A DNA stretch of 64,000 nucleotides from Albula goreensis (GCA_022829145.1 CM040742.1:13868131-13932130), one strand, 5' to 3'; counted from the first letter of the stretch, positions 25,045 through 38,372 are shown. The notes: generated by a model not told the origin, from the sequence alone. A program made the numbers and translations.

Positions 25045-25530
25045 AGTTTGGCTAGAGCGGGCATTTAAACCAGCTTCCATTTCCCCTGCCTCTTAGTACC
25101 ATTTTAGCAGGAATCTTCACAAAAAATGATAGGGGGTGAAGCCTGTCAGGCCTCACACTAAATCCCAAACTTCCGTCAGTGAATGGGTAATTGTCACCCA
25201 GCTTTTTTTTAGCATCCAGCTCTTGTACAGGAAACGAGAACAAAATGTCATCACCACCATCAGCGCTGTGGAGAACAAGACAGCGCATTTGGAACGACTT
25301 GCAGTGTCAATCGCAGTTCGCGCTGACACGCTGGTCACCGGGTTTTAAAGCCAATTAAAGTCAGCACCGTGACGAGATCCCCATAAAGGAAGCGCTCTGT
25401 GACGGAGGAAGAACTCCAGGAGCAGGTATATGGAGCCTGCATGAGTGATGGCTCACCCCTCAGTCCTCAATGACTAAAACGCCATCCTGATTCTGTCCCT
25501 CCCTCCGCTCCAGCCCAACGGCTCGTGATA
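25045..25530. other. Candidate conserved non-coding element
   Basis: Complex sequence with CAGCGCTGTGGAGAACAAGA, AAAGCCAATTAAAGTCAGC and similar motif blocks, CpG retention and no repeats. Enhancer-like by inspection. Confidence 0.32.
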
Positions 25531-27249
25531 AAATGTTGATTGGATTAACACCGTTTTATTGAATATGTTTTACAGCACCCATTTCTGAGATGCATTTACA
25601 GCATTTTAAATTTCTGTTCTTTTTTTATATGAAAACCATATTTTGTCTGTGATTATACACACTGACCTGACCAGAAGCAGCATGCTTTTTAACAGCATGC
25701 CTTTCAATTTAATAACTGACTTAACATAATAGGGCAAAATATGGCGGTGTGTCACCCTATAGCTGATACAGTGTAACAGCAGTGTAACGTTGCATTCTTT
25801 ATTATAGCTGAATTTCTGGGGGTCAATTGTATTTGATGTACTGTCTCATAACTGTTAAACGGTAGGCTCCAGAAATGTCGGACAGATTCATTTCTAGGTT
25901 ATCGGCAGTCTGGAGTGGCGGGCACATGTACTTAAAGGCACAAATCATTTATATTCTTTATCACATGTTGCTGTGGGGGCCAGTGCTTTGTAGCTCTTGA
26001 TCTTTCCCCTGACCCTTGCCTCCTCCCTTGTCCCTCCTAGCCCTGTGTGTTGAGAGGAAAAAATGGTGCTACTTGGCCCACTGGGGGGGTATGGGGTGGG
26101 GGTGGTCTGAAGAAATCATTGCATCACCAGGGAGCACTGACGCACCATCGACTTGTGAGGTTGTCCCACTTTACTGACACCTCCACTGCTTTAGTGTAGT
26201 GCAGGTGTCTGTCACTAACGCTGACTGTGAGCTGGAGGAATCACTGACACTAATACTGGACGATGTATCCAAAGGGTCAAGGGCTGGGGATTGGGGGTTG
26301 GGGTCTGGGGGTGCTGGGGGATATGGGAGAGTGAGGTCGCCGCTTCCCACAGGTTGAAGATTTTTATTACCTTAACACCCCATCTGGACAGTGAATTTGA
26401 ACTGTGCACTGGAGGTAAACCAGCAAATGCAACTGTCCAGGGCAAAGCTTTTTGATTAATTGTAATGCATTGAGATCTGCCATGGTACATTTCCCTGAGT
26501 GGAAAACCATGTATTTATTACTGAACATACAAGGGAGACCAATACAGCAGTGTCAGTGTATAGCTGTCCAGATGTTTTACATGAACAGGGGATCAGACAC
26601 ATGTCAGTTATGTGTTCAGAGTGGCTCATTCCTCCACCACATCTCTTGCCATTCACCCTAAAACAAACAAAACCCCCCAAAAAAAGAAACAAACAGGAAA
26701 AATAAACCAATATACAATACCCAGCTGGCCCTGCAGATCCAAGGTTGATCCTCTCTGAGTGTTTTTATTGTTTCCAAATAAAGAAAAGACATCAAGTCTT
26801 TCAGCCGGGAAGACACAGTGGGTGGTTTGGGAGATTTCCAATTGAATAAATCCTTCAGCAGTCTACGAGCAAAGCTAATGTTACAATATCTACCCTGCTG
26901 CTGGTGAGACTAGATAGAACAGAAGGACCTCAAAATCCAGCTACCAACATCCAGGACTGCAGGCAGATATCAAGGGCTTTAGAAGGAGCATCAAAGAAGG
27001 ATGGTCAATAATGTCAGGTGTGTGTATGAATTAAAGAGTTGATAGCTTATTTAGTTTGCATAAACAGACTTGGGGGCACAAAATGAGGGCTGATCCCTTT
27101 TTGGGTTTCATGCCAAATTTAGCTGTTATTTAATCAGCATGGTAATTCACAGACAGTTTTGGTAAAAGGTTTTGCAAACTTTTTCCTCTCATGAAGCAGG
27201 TGTACATGATGGATGGATAGCTTGTGGAAACCAAATACCCACCAGCACT
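25531..27249. other. Gene-free intergenic DNA with two G-quadruplex-prone runs
   Basis: Plus-strand G tracts occur at 26082-26103 and 26281-26327 (seven G runs of three or more with short loops). The remainder is unremarkable AT-rich DNA. Confidence 0.5.
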
Positions 27250-28755
27250 GGGGTGGTGAATGTGACATAAGATTTTTTTTACCATGCATTTTTTCTGCAT
27301 TTAACTGAAATGTTCCCTTTTTTCCTCACATTTAAGCGAAGAAATGTCACTTTTTCCTACATCTATGATGTTGGAAACAACAAATGTAAATATATATATT
27401 ATTCTGAATGTAAATATTGAAGACAAAACAAATATTTATCAGAATATATTGCTAAATGTTTGCAACATTTAAGGGATATTTGCTAAATGTTTCACTATTA
27501 AGTAGTTTTCAAAATTTGGTAAATGTTTGAAACATTTAGATAACTGTATGAAACATTCAGCAAATGTATTTCCCTTAAATGTTGCAAAAATGTTTGAAAC
27601 ATTTAGTAAAAGTGTCATACATTCATGCAAGTATGTTTCACATTTTCCAAATGTATGGAACATTAATTAAATGTTTGGTTTCTTAGATGTATAAAATATT
27701 TATCTAAATGTTTCATACATTTAGCAAATGTCCAATTTCATAAATTTTCATACATTTGGCTAAATGTTTTTTTAGTAAACATTTAGTAAATATGTAATGT
27801 ATTTATGAAAATATTTTATATATTTACTAAATGTCTTGTTTCTTAAATGTATGAACCATTTAGAAAAATGTATGATAAATTTATTAAATGTTCTAAACAT
27901 TTAGCTAAATGTTTGAATGACTTTTATGTTAAATAAAGTTGTCTTTTACGGTAGACTAGAAGCCATCTTCCATCTTCTGCACAGTAAGGAGAGAGCCAGA
28001 AATGCCATTAGCATCACTAGCTGAAACTCCCAATTATCCGCCCCAGTCACCAAATAAAGCTCCAGAGGGGAAGCTTACTTACAGAAGTTTCAAACATTTA
28101 CAAATATTGGAAACTTTTAGCTAAATGAATGAAACATTTATGAAATCAAACATTTAGCTAAATGTATGAAACATTTAGCTAAAGGTTTTATACATTTTAA
28201 AAATCAAATATTTAGCCAAATGTTTGAAACATTTAGTAAAACATTTATCTAAATGGTTCATATATTTACGAAACAAGACATTTAGTAAATACATGACATA
28301 TTTACTAAATGTTTGAAACATTTGCTAAATGTTTGAAACATTTAAAGAAAAAACATTTAGCTAAATATATGACATTTAAGGTAACGTATGAACATTTAAC
28401 TAAATGTATGAAACATTCATTTAAATGTTTTATACATTTAAGAAAACAAACAGTAAATGCAAGAAATATTTAACTTCATTTTTCATACTTTTGGTAAATG
28501 TATAAAATATTTCCATTAATGTATGTATAAATAAGATCATTTAGCTTAAATATGTATATATACAGTATATATTTTGTCTTCAATATATACATTTATAAAA
28601 CTATATTATACATGTAGACTTGTTGTTTCCAACATCATAAATGAATGAAATAGTGACATTTCTCCTCTCAAATGTGTGAAAAAGGGAATATTTCAGTTAA
28701 ATGTGGAAAAAATGAATGGTAAAATAATTGTATCTTATGTTGCATTTGGCACCCC
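27250..28755. repeat. 1.5-kb imperfect giant palindrome (foldback-like element)
   Basis: The left arm (27250-27432) starts GGGGTGGTGAATGTGACATA. The right arm read on the minus strand (28755 back to 28566) starts GGGGTGCCAAATGCAACATA. The arms then share, in the same order, 'catttaactgaaat', 'ttccctttttt', 'gaaatgtcact', 'atgatgttggaaacaacaa' and 'attgaagacaaaa'. Between them, 27460-27910 and 28085-28500 consist of repeated TTTGAAACATTTAGCTAAAT-type motifs. A non-repetitive spacer of about 170 bp (27915-28085) lies almost exactly at the centre. No protein is encoded. The structure fits a foldback transposon or very large MITE; class and target duplication were not determined. Confidence 0.85.
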
Positions 28756-28789
28756 ATACAGCACCACCAGGGAAGTACTCCTGAAGCCA

Positions 28790-28855
28790 AAACTCCTCCA
28801 GCCAAACTTGCATCCCGGTTTTATCCAAAGAAATACTCCTAACATAGAAGCAGTC
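28790..28855 (+). repeat. Dispersed repeat 'CTCCAGNCAAACT', copy 2 of 3
   Basis: It contains ctccagccaaacttgcatcc and ttttatccaaagaaatactc, matching 16520-16612 and 44445-44530. It sits just outside the right arm of the giant palindrome but is not repeated on the left side, so it is not part of that element. Confidence 0.55.
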
Positions 28856-28865
28856 TTGACTTTGC

Positions 28866-30649
28866 TGAATTAGTCATAAAAGTAACCTCTCATCTTTCTC
28901 CATAACTTTACATCCCTCTTGTACAATATGGAAAAACATATGGCACAGCACATGGGAAAACATTTTAGGAGGAAATCTAAAAATATACTTACGCTCAATT
29001 TTTGGACTTCTAAAACTTAAAATAAATAAACTAAAACTGTCTGGATGATTTGAGTAGGCCTTAAAAGCAGTGAAGCCCGCATGGAACAACCAGGGAGAGC
29101 CTTTCTTCCAAGGTACAGGCTGTGAGAGAACAGCACAGGCACAATTACAGTCTTGACAGCATCAAAACAAGAAAGGGAAAAAAAGCACTGTCCCTCCGCG
29201 AGGTTCAGCTCTGGTCAGAATGTAATGGTATCAGGAGAGGACATTCTGTCTTGTTCAGCGTGCCTCTCTCCCACTGCTTTCAAAAAGTGCTTTGAAAGAC
29301 ACAAAATAAGAAAAGTGCTTTGAAAGACCAGCCCAGATAGATAATCAGCGTGCAGAGAGAGCATTGAGCTACTCACTTCAAAGAATTCAGTACGAAACAA
29401 CAGCCTAGAAGATTTACATCTACCGAATATCACATTTGCTCTTTAATCTCATTTACTTTCTTGTATACTACCCTATCAAAAACAGCAGCCGAGGGAGGGC
29501 CAAGCTTTCAGATGTCAACTTATTCATCAAAGGATGATTTACCGATTCCCCCCTTTGAAGTGCCTTTTGTTTTTACCTGGTTGACATAATGGCATGAAAT
29601 ATTTAAATACATTTCATGTGCAAAACATTAAAAAGAACAGCAGCAATGTTCCCAAATGTAACAAGTGTAAAAAAGTAAGACTGTAAAAAAGAGAAAAATG
29701 TGGCTAAAGAGCTAAGAGGCTTGCCGGCTGGGGATCGGTTGAGGGACCACCATAATGACAGGACAGATATTTGTGGAATGTTTAGATGTTGGCATGTCAG
29801 TGGATATAGCAGGCACAGGCTGGGTCGCCTGCGTTTTGGTGATAGGACCGCAAGCTGCTCACTCGCCCTTGCAGAGGGATTCCATGACCCCACCCATTCC
29901 ATAGCTGAAGGAGCAGATTACAGGAGAGCATGCAGTGGTGCAGACAGGATTTCAGGAGGATGGGGAGGCATTCTGGGACCAGCTGTAGAGTAGAGTAACC
30001 CTGTCATCCTTCTTCAACATCATGCCCTATGCCCAGCACTGTAGATCTATCAGCAGAATTACTGTAGAGAAATCCACCAAGGCTATTAACAAAAGCTTCT
30101 CCATATTGATGAAAGAAGAGTTCATGAAGCAGTCAGCCATTATTTATGCCTTATCCCCACCCATGTACACACGCAGACACACACGCACACACTCAACCTT
30201 TCTACCTTTAGGACTAATAGCTCCGGTCTTAAACCTCCTTATGGATTTGACCTTTTCAGGAGATGTTCCCAATTCTGAAATGTGCTGGGTACAGGTAATG
30301 TCAGCGCTACACTGCTGTCATTGACTATTTCACATTTCTGGATGTCTGACTGTTTTATTCTTCACAACTGCTTATCAGAGAGATCATAAATTTTGGTGCT
30401 AAGAATGAAACAGCCCCTTGGATATCAAATCCTACTTCTGTGAGACATGAAATCATTTTTAGCACGTTAGCACTAGCGCATTTCCCCACACCCAGGATTG
30501 ATAAAGTGGGATGATAAAACAGCCAGCACTGGCTTACGATAAAATACCTCACCATGTCATTTTAAAACCAAGTGACAACTTTAAAACAAAATGAACACAA
30601 CAGTTAAAAAAAAGAAAAAAAACTTTTCCAGGCCTTTCTTGCAAAGCTA
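28866..30649. other. Gene-free intergenic DNA
   Basis: It includes a local doublet 'aaaagtgctttgaaagac' at 29284-29328 and a short CACA run near 30175. Open frames (up to 100 codons) are unrecognised. Confidence 0.5.
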
Positions 30650-31130
30650 TGACAGTGTTCAACTTCTTTATTGATTTTCAGCAGTCACTTTCCAGCAGCA
30701 CAACTGCCTTGGCGTCTACCTTTCCCCATCTGTGCTGAAATCAGCGGGGTGCCATTCACAGTACCCCACTTTCACTTGCAGGCCTTTTAATATCAAACGT
30801 CAAGTCCTATTTGTGCGCCTTGGCAGAAAGCTACACGGCAACGAAGGGCTTCCATAGTTCTGGCAAAATCCATCAGATCGCGGCAACATGTTTACTTTTG
30901 CTGTATTACTCTGAATCGCCCTTTCAAAGACTGAATGTCTTCCCTTAGACCACATCAATCCTTTTCTAGTGAAGCACGCCCCAGTATGAAAGTGTCTGAG
31001 AATGTTAAAATTCTTCCTTTTGAAGCACTGAGCTGCATTGAAATTCCTTCTGACAGCAGTTGAACAGTTGTCAAAAAACTGCAGTCTTCAGGCTTCAACG
31101 GAGATAAGGTCTTGAACCGAAGGGGAGATT
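30650..31130. other. Candidate conserved non-coding element
   Basis: High-complexity sequence with even composition and repeated TTTAATATCAAACG-, TGCGCCTTGGCAG- and GGCAACATGTTTACTTTTGC-type blocks, free of repeats. It is among the most enhancer-like stretches by eye. Confidence 0.35.
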
Positions 31131-31869
31131 GCACTTCACTAGTTATTCACATTAGTTGTTAATTCATTTACCACACTAAAAATTGGGCAGTGGTAATGGC
31201 TTGCGATCTAATAAGATCAGTAGATGTGATACTTTACCACTGTAATGTTCTTATCACCACAGTATTTACTCCTTAATATATCATAATTTAACAAAGGTTT
31301 TTCTTTTTAGAGGCCTGGCTTTAGGATAGTAGCATTGGTTAATACAGCAGCAGGATTTTTAGTACAGATGCTTTATTCATTATTGTTTGGAAGAGTGTAA
31401 ATCATGATTGATAACATAAGAAACACTGATAAAGAAGAAGCTAATGGTTGGCTTTGCCTTCACGAAAGAAACTACACATACATCTCAAAGCACTGAGCAG
31501 TTTATGTGGTCGTTTTACGTGATTTATCCTCACTGTGTTCAACAAGGAACAGAAAAGCATGCAGCTTTGCAAAAAGCTCTTCAACTAAGTACAATAAACC
31601 CAAGGCCTGCAGAAATATCACTCTCTCTGTAGTTGCTACTCTACTTTTAGTCAGCGTGTATATGTGAATATAGTCATAAGGATTTTCAGTGGTTTTGGCT
31701 GAAATTACGATGTGGCTGTCCTTTGCAGAAATATCAGAAAAATCAGGTCTGTTCCATAAACAAAACAATAACATCTCCATTGTGTCAAAGCCTAGTTCTT
31801 TTTTTTTCGACCTGCAGAGCAAATCAGTGCAGAGGCCCTTTTTTTAGTTCAATATTGATCTTCAGATGC
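31131..31869. other. Gene-free intergenic DNA
   Basis: AT-rich; nothing recognised. Confidence 0.5.
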
Positions 31870-32180
31870 CAATGCACACAGAGGGAGTAATTGGGTCTTA
31901 TCGTGATGGCTGTAAGTTTAATTATGTTGGCTGTGGAGATCGATCTCGAGCTCGATGCAGCAGGGACAGGAGAGACGGGCCCTGCCAAATGCAGTTTGCT
32001 CAAGACTTAAAAAAAAAAAAACCTCAGGGTAGGCATGCACAGAAGAGGGCTGAAAATAATTATCATTATCATAATTATAATTCAAGAGGCCCTGTCTGCA
32101 GCTATCGGTGTCTCCGTTGCTTTGTATTCAGCACAAGCGAAGCGTAATCTAACTCATTCCTGCGGGGGATGAGGATGAGT
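31870..32180. other. Candidate conserved non-coding element
   Basis: It contains a cluster of small palindromes (GATCGATCTCGAGCTCGATG at 31939-31958). Downstream are ATAATTATCATTATCATAAT with TAATTA-related and GATA-like (TTATC) sites. No coding evidence. Confidence 0.33.
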
Positions 32181-33275
32181 TCATCTGCTTTAACTGCCAC
32201 AGAGTAAACATGCAGAGGGAGAGGCCGGTGGCGTGTTTAGAGGGGACACATATCCGGCACCGTGTCTGCTTACAGAGTACTTGAAAACTCAGTTGACGAT
32301 GGTTGGATATCACAACAGAAGCAATCTGGGTTCCCCTCTCCTATTGCTTTGCAGTTTGAGATCCACAAACGTTCATGGCTTCAAACAAATGATTTACTTT
32401 GTAATGTTCTCAAGCATTTCAGCAAGTGCTATGGAGTGCAGTAGCGCAAGCATCTGAATTAGCATCAACACAACCACGGCAATGCATAGCTGAGGAATAT
32501 GTAATTAAATGTATATGCTACCATTACAAAACAATCAAGTTAATTACATGACAGTCAATGATTAATTGCTGTTTCATAAATTGCTCTTAATAAAGATATA
32601 TCAATATTAGACATTCTGTTTCAGGTAAAGCATTGATTATGCTTTTAGAATATGATGATGATAATCCTCTCAGCCAATAACAACTGTCCAGCCCAGTCTG
32701 TATGTAAAGATGCCTGCAGTCCCACACCCAAGGACCTCTGTACCACATCATGTAATTACATAGCCATTGGAGCCTGATCCTCAGGACAACAGTAATCAAG
32801 AAGACATTGTGCTGTCGCTGCCATACCTGAGTTTAAAAAACCTGTAGATTGGACAAGTTTAAGCATTTTACACTTGCACAAGTTTCTACTTGTGTTCTGA
32901 TTTAGCAAAACTGCAAATGTTACTGCTAAAAGGCTAATTTTGCCTGATATCCTTAATGCAGTAGTCATGTGCTTATATTACCATTGTCACTCTTTGAAAA
33001 CAAGATCTCTGCCTCACATATACCCACTGAAATGCAGATGTGGTTCACTTGTGGCTCGTCTGCCCCAGCTGTCAAATACATCTCATGCCTTACAAAAAAA
33101 ATGTTAGCTTGTGCATTACGAGGCACCACGAAGAAAGCATCACAAGGAAAAGAGTTAGTTGTGAAAATCAAAAGTACACAAACAAAATCAGACATCAAGA
33201 AAAAGACGTAAGTACTAACTAATAATAAAATTATTGTATGCTCAGTTTAATGGAGTATTTATATATGCTATGCAA
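32181..33275. other. Gene-free intergenic DNA
   Basis: AT-rich; no features recognised apart from short open frames on both strands. Confidence 0.5.
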
Positions 33276-33455
33276 CAAAGCAGTAGTATAAGGGTTAGAG
33301 AGCTGGCCTTCCACCTCAGGGCTAAGGAACTCTTGTTGTACCCTTGAGCATGGCACTTAACCCCCTTTGCTTCAGTGAAACATCTAGCCTTATAAATGGA
33401 TAGTGCTTGGAAATGTAAGCTAAGTTCATCAAAATAAGACAATCTGTTAAATGTA
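33276..33455 (+). mobile_element. tRNA-derived SINE, plus orientation, diverged
   Basis: It shows an A-box-like TAGTATAAGGG-TTAGAGAGCTGG head, a decayed B box, the body 'ttgtacccttgagcatggca' followed by 'cttaaccccc', 'tataaatggat', and a tail 'aatctgttaaatgt'. This is the typical order of a teleost tRNA-derived SINE with a LINE-derived tail. Confidence 0.72.
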
Positions 33456-35570
33456 TTTGAAGAATTTGATGTATTCAATAGTTAAATTAATGTTGCATGT
33501 TTTAATTTTATGCCATATACACTCTGTTAAAAATGGCTTTTTGTGGACTTTTGCCTTTACCAAATATATACAAAGAAACACAATCATATGCATACATACA
33601 TACATACATACATACATACTCGCTCAAACATATGTATGTGTGACCACAACGATTCCCCAACTCCCCCCACGATTTAGAAGAGAGTGTTGTGTAAGCTTAC
33701 ATCCCTCTCCACACTGTCACAACAAAATTGATTATATCACTCTCAACATTCTTCATGTTGGCAGTCTCACTAGCACAGTCAGCATCTATCATTTCTCACC
33801 TGCTTTTATTTTATGTTAGTACCTTTTTTAACACTTAATGTTACATTTTTTGTCATTTTAATATAAAATAATCATCAGAGAATTAGATCTGAGCCATGGG
33901 ACAAACAAGCTCCAGCTCTCAGCTCCATATTAGAAGTTAAGGCAGTGTCCAGAATTGGGTGTTGAACTATAATGTTCAAAAGTAAGTTATCAAGTGGAAG
34001 CAGTTACTTGGCTGCACTGCATTGACACCACTTTTTTGTACCCTGAGTTTCCATTTGGTGGTTAATATCTGCAGAGGCACTCCCCAAGCTGGCTGCACCC
34101 CAACTCTTTCTCTCTGTTAAAAAAACGGCCGCAGCATACAAAGTCAAAACAACTCAGTGAGAAAGTCATAACCTGCTGGTATAAGGCCACCAGGAAGAAG
34201 AAAAAAACAGTTTGGTGAAGTCGGGAAACCTGCTGAGTCAACTCCACAGCCTAATCAGCGGAATGTTCTGGCTTCCAGCAGCACTCGTTTGACATAACTG
34301 CAGGACACATTTATAACAACAGTAAACATTGATCTCTTCCAGCAAGCCAAATGGAAATTATTTCATTTAAAAATGAATTGTACACAAGTAACTAATAAAG
34401 CATTTAAATTGATGCTTATTCACTTATGTCAAATATTTTCCCCATAAGTTTGTTTCTGAATGCTGTCTCACTCAGTGCAGACTTTTTGACCTGCGGCAAC
34501 CTTCTGTCTGCAGGAAGTTAGTCGTGTGACTCCATTAAATAAGTTTAAGGGAGAACAGAATAATTTGTTGGTTCAATAATGAATGTGAGATAAAACAGAA
34601 ATAATATATATATAATTAATAATGGTTTTATTAAATAATAATAATATATGTAATAAAAAGTTTCTTTAATTGTTACTTTAAGAGTGCAGTTGTGTATTGT
34701 CTGTAACTTAAGTTTGAAACATTTTTTTCTCAGACCTACTTTCTCTTTGCAGTGGGTGTTTGTGTTGCACTGCTGCAACAGCATAGTTTAAATACCGTCC
34801 ATACTTTGAACACTTCCACACACTACTATGAACCATTATAAATCAAATACAATACAATCTAAACAGACATAAGTTTCTGTAAGGACCTGTGCTACTCTAT
34901 TACTTAGCTAAGACTTTGCTTGTTGCTTATGCAAAGCCTCGTGCTCGTGTTATGCTGATTCACATGATCACCATGTGCCCATGCCCAGCAGAGCGGAGGA
35001 GCAGGAGGCTCTCTGTGCTTGTGTCTGTTTACAGCATGTGGCCCAGAGCACCCGATAGAGCGCCTCATCGCCACCACTGCCGCTCAACCTGGGCTCGTCA
35101 CATGACCGTAAACCCCAGCGGAGCGTGTAATGGGGGGCTCCCAGTGTGCAGCGAAGACCGTGGGGTAAGAGGAGTATTCGAACGCCTCTGAAAATACAGA
35201 AAGTCACCGGAGGGTCATGTGACTACCCACACTTTTCATTCATAATCATTCCCAACAGCTGAAGATATCACTCTCCATTAAACAGCAGGTGTGGGTGATT
35301 AACAGGACCACATACTTAAAAGGAAATAAATATGAAACACAAATATGAAACACCAGTAATTGATGAGTATCTCTTGCAAATGAATTCCCCTGGATTAATA
35401 CATACTGGCAAAAGGCAATCACCAGTGTTAAATATATATTATGAACATAAGAACATGAAAACACTCAAGGCTTGAAATCTACCTACTAATGCATAAAACC
35501 AGGACGTCAATAATATATCACCAATATGAATATATTATATATGTATTCTAATACAGCATTATGTATAATG
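33456..35570. other. Gene-free intergenic DNA
   Basis: It includes a (TACA)n tetranucleotide repeat at 33590-33619, AT-rich tracts at 34600-34660, and a GC-richer patch at 34960-35215 of unknown nature. No gene is supported. Confidence 0.5.
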
Positions 35571-35571
35571 A

Positions 35572-35626
35572 ATTATATTATATTATATTATATTATATTA
35601 TATTATATTATATTATATTATATTAT
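35572..35626 (+). repeat. (TATTA)n pentanucleotide microsatellite
   Basis: About eleven near-perfect TATTA-type units in tandem. Confidence 0.95.
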
Positions 35627-35627
35627 G

Positions 35628-36985
35628 TTGTATGTTCATCCTCATTATAAAATCAGTGTGAAATTGTATGAAATATGTTGGAAATGTTTAGCTGGACTAC
35701 TTGATTCTGGGTTTTAACTCAAACACAATATTGAGTCCTCAGCATTGGAAATGTGCTGGAAAGTACTGGTAGACCAGTCCAGGGGTGAATTATGAAAGGT
35801 ATGTAATATGTATATATAGTTCTTATTTTAACACTCATTAGACTGCAGTAGCTTCTCATTTTACAGTTTTTCCATGGGGGAGAATATATTCAGACCCCCC
35901 ACAGAGTTCAGATTCTTCACCTGAGCCATTGGACTGACTTTAAATCTGCAGATATGTCATGAGTTAATCCAATGAGCTGATTGAAATCTATCTACAATAT
36001 CTACCTACTGCCCTATGGTCAGAAGGACAGTTTTTTACATGGATTTTTAAACAACCACCACCACCCCCCAACTTTTTTTTTGGTCTTGTAGACCATGACA
36101 CAAAAATGACAGGATTCATTTTCCCATGAAGGCCGTACGTTTCTGTCAGGCATGAAAACGCTGCCTAAGTCTGCTCGCCTTATCTCAGAATCAGCCCAAG
36201 AAGTGGAGCAGCATTGGCAAGCAGCAGTGAATGGAAGGCTATCACAGGCTGAGAGACTGGAGTCATTACAGCACAACAATGCACCAAACGGCTTTCGGGA
36301 AACCAAAGAGACTGAAAACAAAACCATTAGACACAAGTGCTTAAGCATCAGTTGCAATGTTTTATTAGTTAGTTATGTGTAATTCTTTGTCAGATGAAAT
36401 CGTTGCAGTTTGCCTCATTAGGAGAGATCAATGTTTACTGTGGTCATAAATTTGTCCTGCAGTCTTGTCAGACGCATTGTCGTAGCACTCCGCCTTCTCT
36501 CTCCCTGTAAGCAAACTGAGTGTCAGTGTGCTGTTATGCAGCCATCTTCCGCTGAGAGGAACCCCAGCTCAGCTACTGACTGACAGTTACTTTGCAAAGG
36601 CTTGTACAACAACTGATCGTGATCGTTGACAGAAACCAATGGCTTACTTTTTTAAACTGAGCCAGACAGAAGGTTGAGTATTCAGATCAGTGCATCACTT
36701 TTGCAACTATTCTACCATTGTAAATGAAACAAATACTTTTTCATCCTTTTCTAAACTAAGGCCTGTGTATATGTGCATACGTATGCGTGTGTATAGTTTA
36801 TATTTACATTTATCATATATGTTTAGCATGTAGTGCTCACAGTTTTTTCTATTTAAAATATGTAATATGTTATGGGGGTTTTTGCTTTCAAGCGTTCTAT
36901 GGGAAAACACAAGCTTAGTTTAAATCATTTGAAAAAAGATCTTCAAAAAGGCCAAAAAATGATCTTCAAAACACAAGTATGTTTA
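35628..36985. other. Gene-free intergenic DNA
   Basis: AT-rich; nothing recognised. Confidence 0.5.
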
Positions 36986-36989
36986 ACAG

Positions 36990-37345
36990 AGCCCTTTAAA
37001 ACAGTGCTTGCTAAAGCACAACCGGCACTTCGATTGAAATGGATAGCATGCAACTGTGGAAGCACCTTGAAGGAGGAGGAGATATTTTCGGTTATTGTAA
37101 TGAGGTGAGGAGACGCGTTGACCCGTGATCGAAACCGAGCTCTAATGTTCAGTAATCCTAACGCCACACCCCCCCCCGGGGGACGAACGCTGCCGCTCAA
37201 GACGGGCGTCATTCAAAGACAATGGCAGCTGGAATTGCTCTGGAAAATATTACTTTTATAAATGGACTCATTGAAAAAGCCTCTGGGTGATTCACAGCGT
37301 CTGCCCGGTCGATACGTCACACCATTGTCAGTATTAATCTCTAAT
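36990..37345. other. Candidate conserved non-coding element
   Basis: A CpG-retaining complex block (for example GAGACGCGTTGACC and GACGGGCGTCATTCAAAGAC) is followed by GGAAAATATTACTTTTATAA. A C/G homopolymer block lies at 37169-37182. Regulatory function inferred from composition. Confidence 0.33.
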
Positions 37346-37716
37346 ATTGCTAAGCTAAACAGCTGTGAAATGCGTATCTGAGCCTTCATCAGATGGAGGG
37401 AAGGTTACAGCTAGCAGGTAAGAAAGATGACAAAGAAGAGGCTAAGAGCATGTAGCATGTCTTGGCCCAAAGACTGTAGAGATAAGTATCTCTAAAGGCA
37501 AAAAACAGTAGAAAAGACATGTCTAGTTGGCTCCCAAATCACAGGACCAATATGGTAAGTAAAAGGACAGACTGGTGCTTTGACAGACCAAGCTCTGTAA
37601 CCCCTCTGTATCCTGACAGGCTTCTCGAGTTGAAAGCTGAAGCTGAACATAGTTAAGGGATAACAGTGGCTAGGTCTGTCCGCTGTGCAGACGGCCTTCC
37701 TCTCTACAGCCATTTC
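37346..37716. other. Gene-free intergenic DNA
   Basis: Nothing recognised. Confidence 0.5.
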
Positions 37717-37775
37717 CATTACACTTTACAGCATTCAGCAGTCTCCCTTACAGCAACTTACATAGCTTACAACAT
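37717..37775 (-). mobile_element. SINE tail fragment, minus orientation
   Basis: 'attacactttacagcattca' followed by 'gcagtctcccttacagcaac' and 'ttacatagc' matches the reverse complement of the fish SINE/LINE tail 'gtaag..gctctggataagagc..tctgctaaatg..'. Only the tail remains. Confidence 0.45.
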
Positions 37776-38114
37776 ATATCTTTAATAAAATGTAATAATT
37801 TGTTGTGCCCCAGTAAAGTTCATGAAAAACAACTATTTTTTTTGCAATTTATCATAAATTGAATGTGTGAGGGTGTGAGCGTTGGGGGCCTGTGCCATAG
37901 GCCTAGTTAACCACTGTCACCCCTAGTCAAACTCCATGAGAGAAACCAGTCTATAATATAGTAAGAGCTGAGTATATTACAGCTGAATTATTATACAGTG
38001 AATTACGTTATGGATTCGATCAGCAGATGGCCGTATCTACAGTGATTCACGCTGCTTACATTTGACACGTGGTCTGTATTATGCAGCTGGGTACTGAATG
38101 GTATGCGTTTCCTC
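37776..38114. other. Gene-free intergenic DNA
   Basis: It contains a possible further SINE body trace ('tatgcagctgggtactga' near 38083). Otherwise empty. Confidence 0.4.
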
Positions 38115-38182
38115 TACGTGCTTTGCTTTGTAAGTCAGACTGGATTAGAGAGCCCTGCTAAATGAATAATGTTACGTAATGA
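38115..38182 (+). mobile_element. SINE/LINE tail fragment, plus orientation
   Basis: 'ttgtaagtcagactggatta' followed by 'gagagccctgctaaatgaat' and 'aatgttacgtaatg' matches the canonical 'gtaagtcgctctggataagagcgtctgctaaatg' end of fish SINEs. Confidence 0.5.
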
Positions 38183-38372
38183 AGAGATGAAATTCAGGTT
38201 AAGAATCATACTCAAAGGTGCACAAAGATGTAACTGGAGCACAGAGCACAGGATTTAACTGGTTCCCCAGTACCGCAGTCCCTCAGTCATTAGGCTGCCC
38301 TTCGGTTGATGGACGTGCTCCACCCCTCGCGAGACAGTTTTTTTTTAAACTGTACGTCTGACAGCAAGGCAC

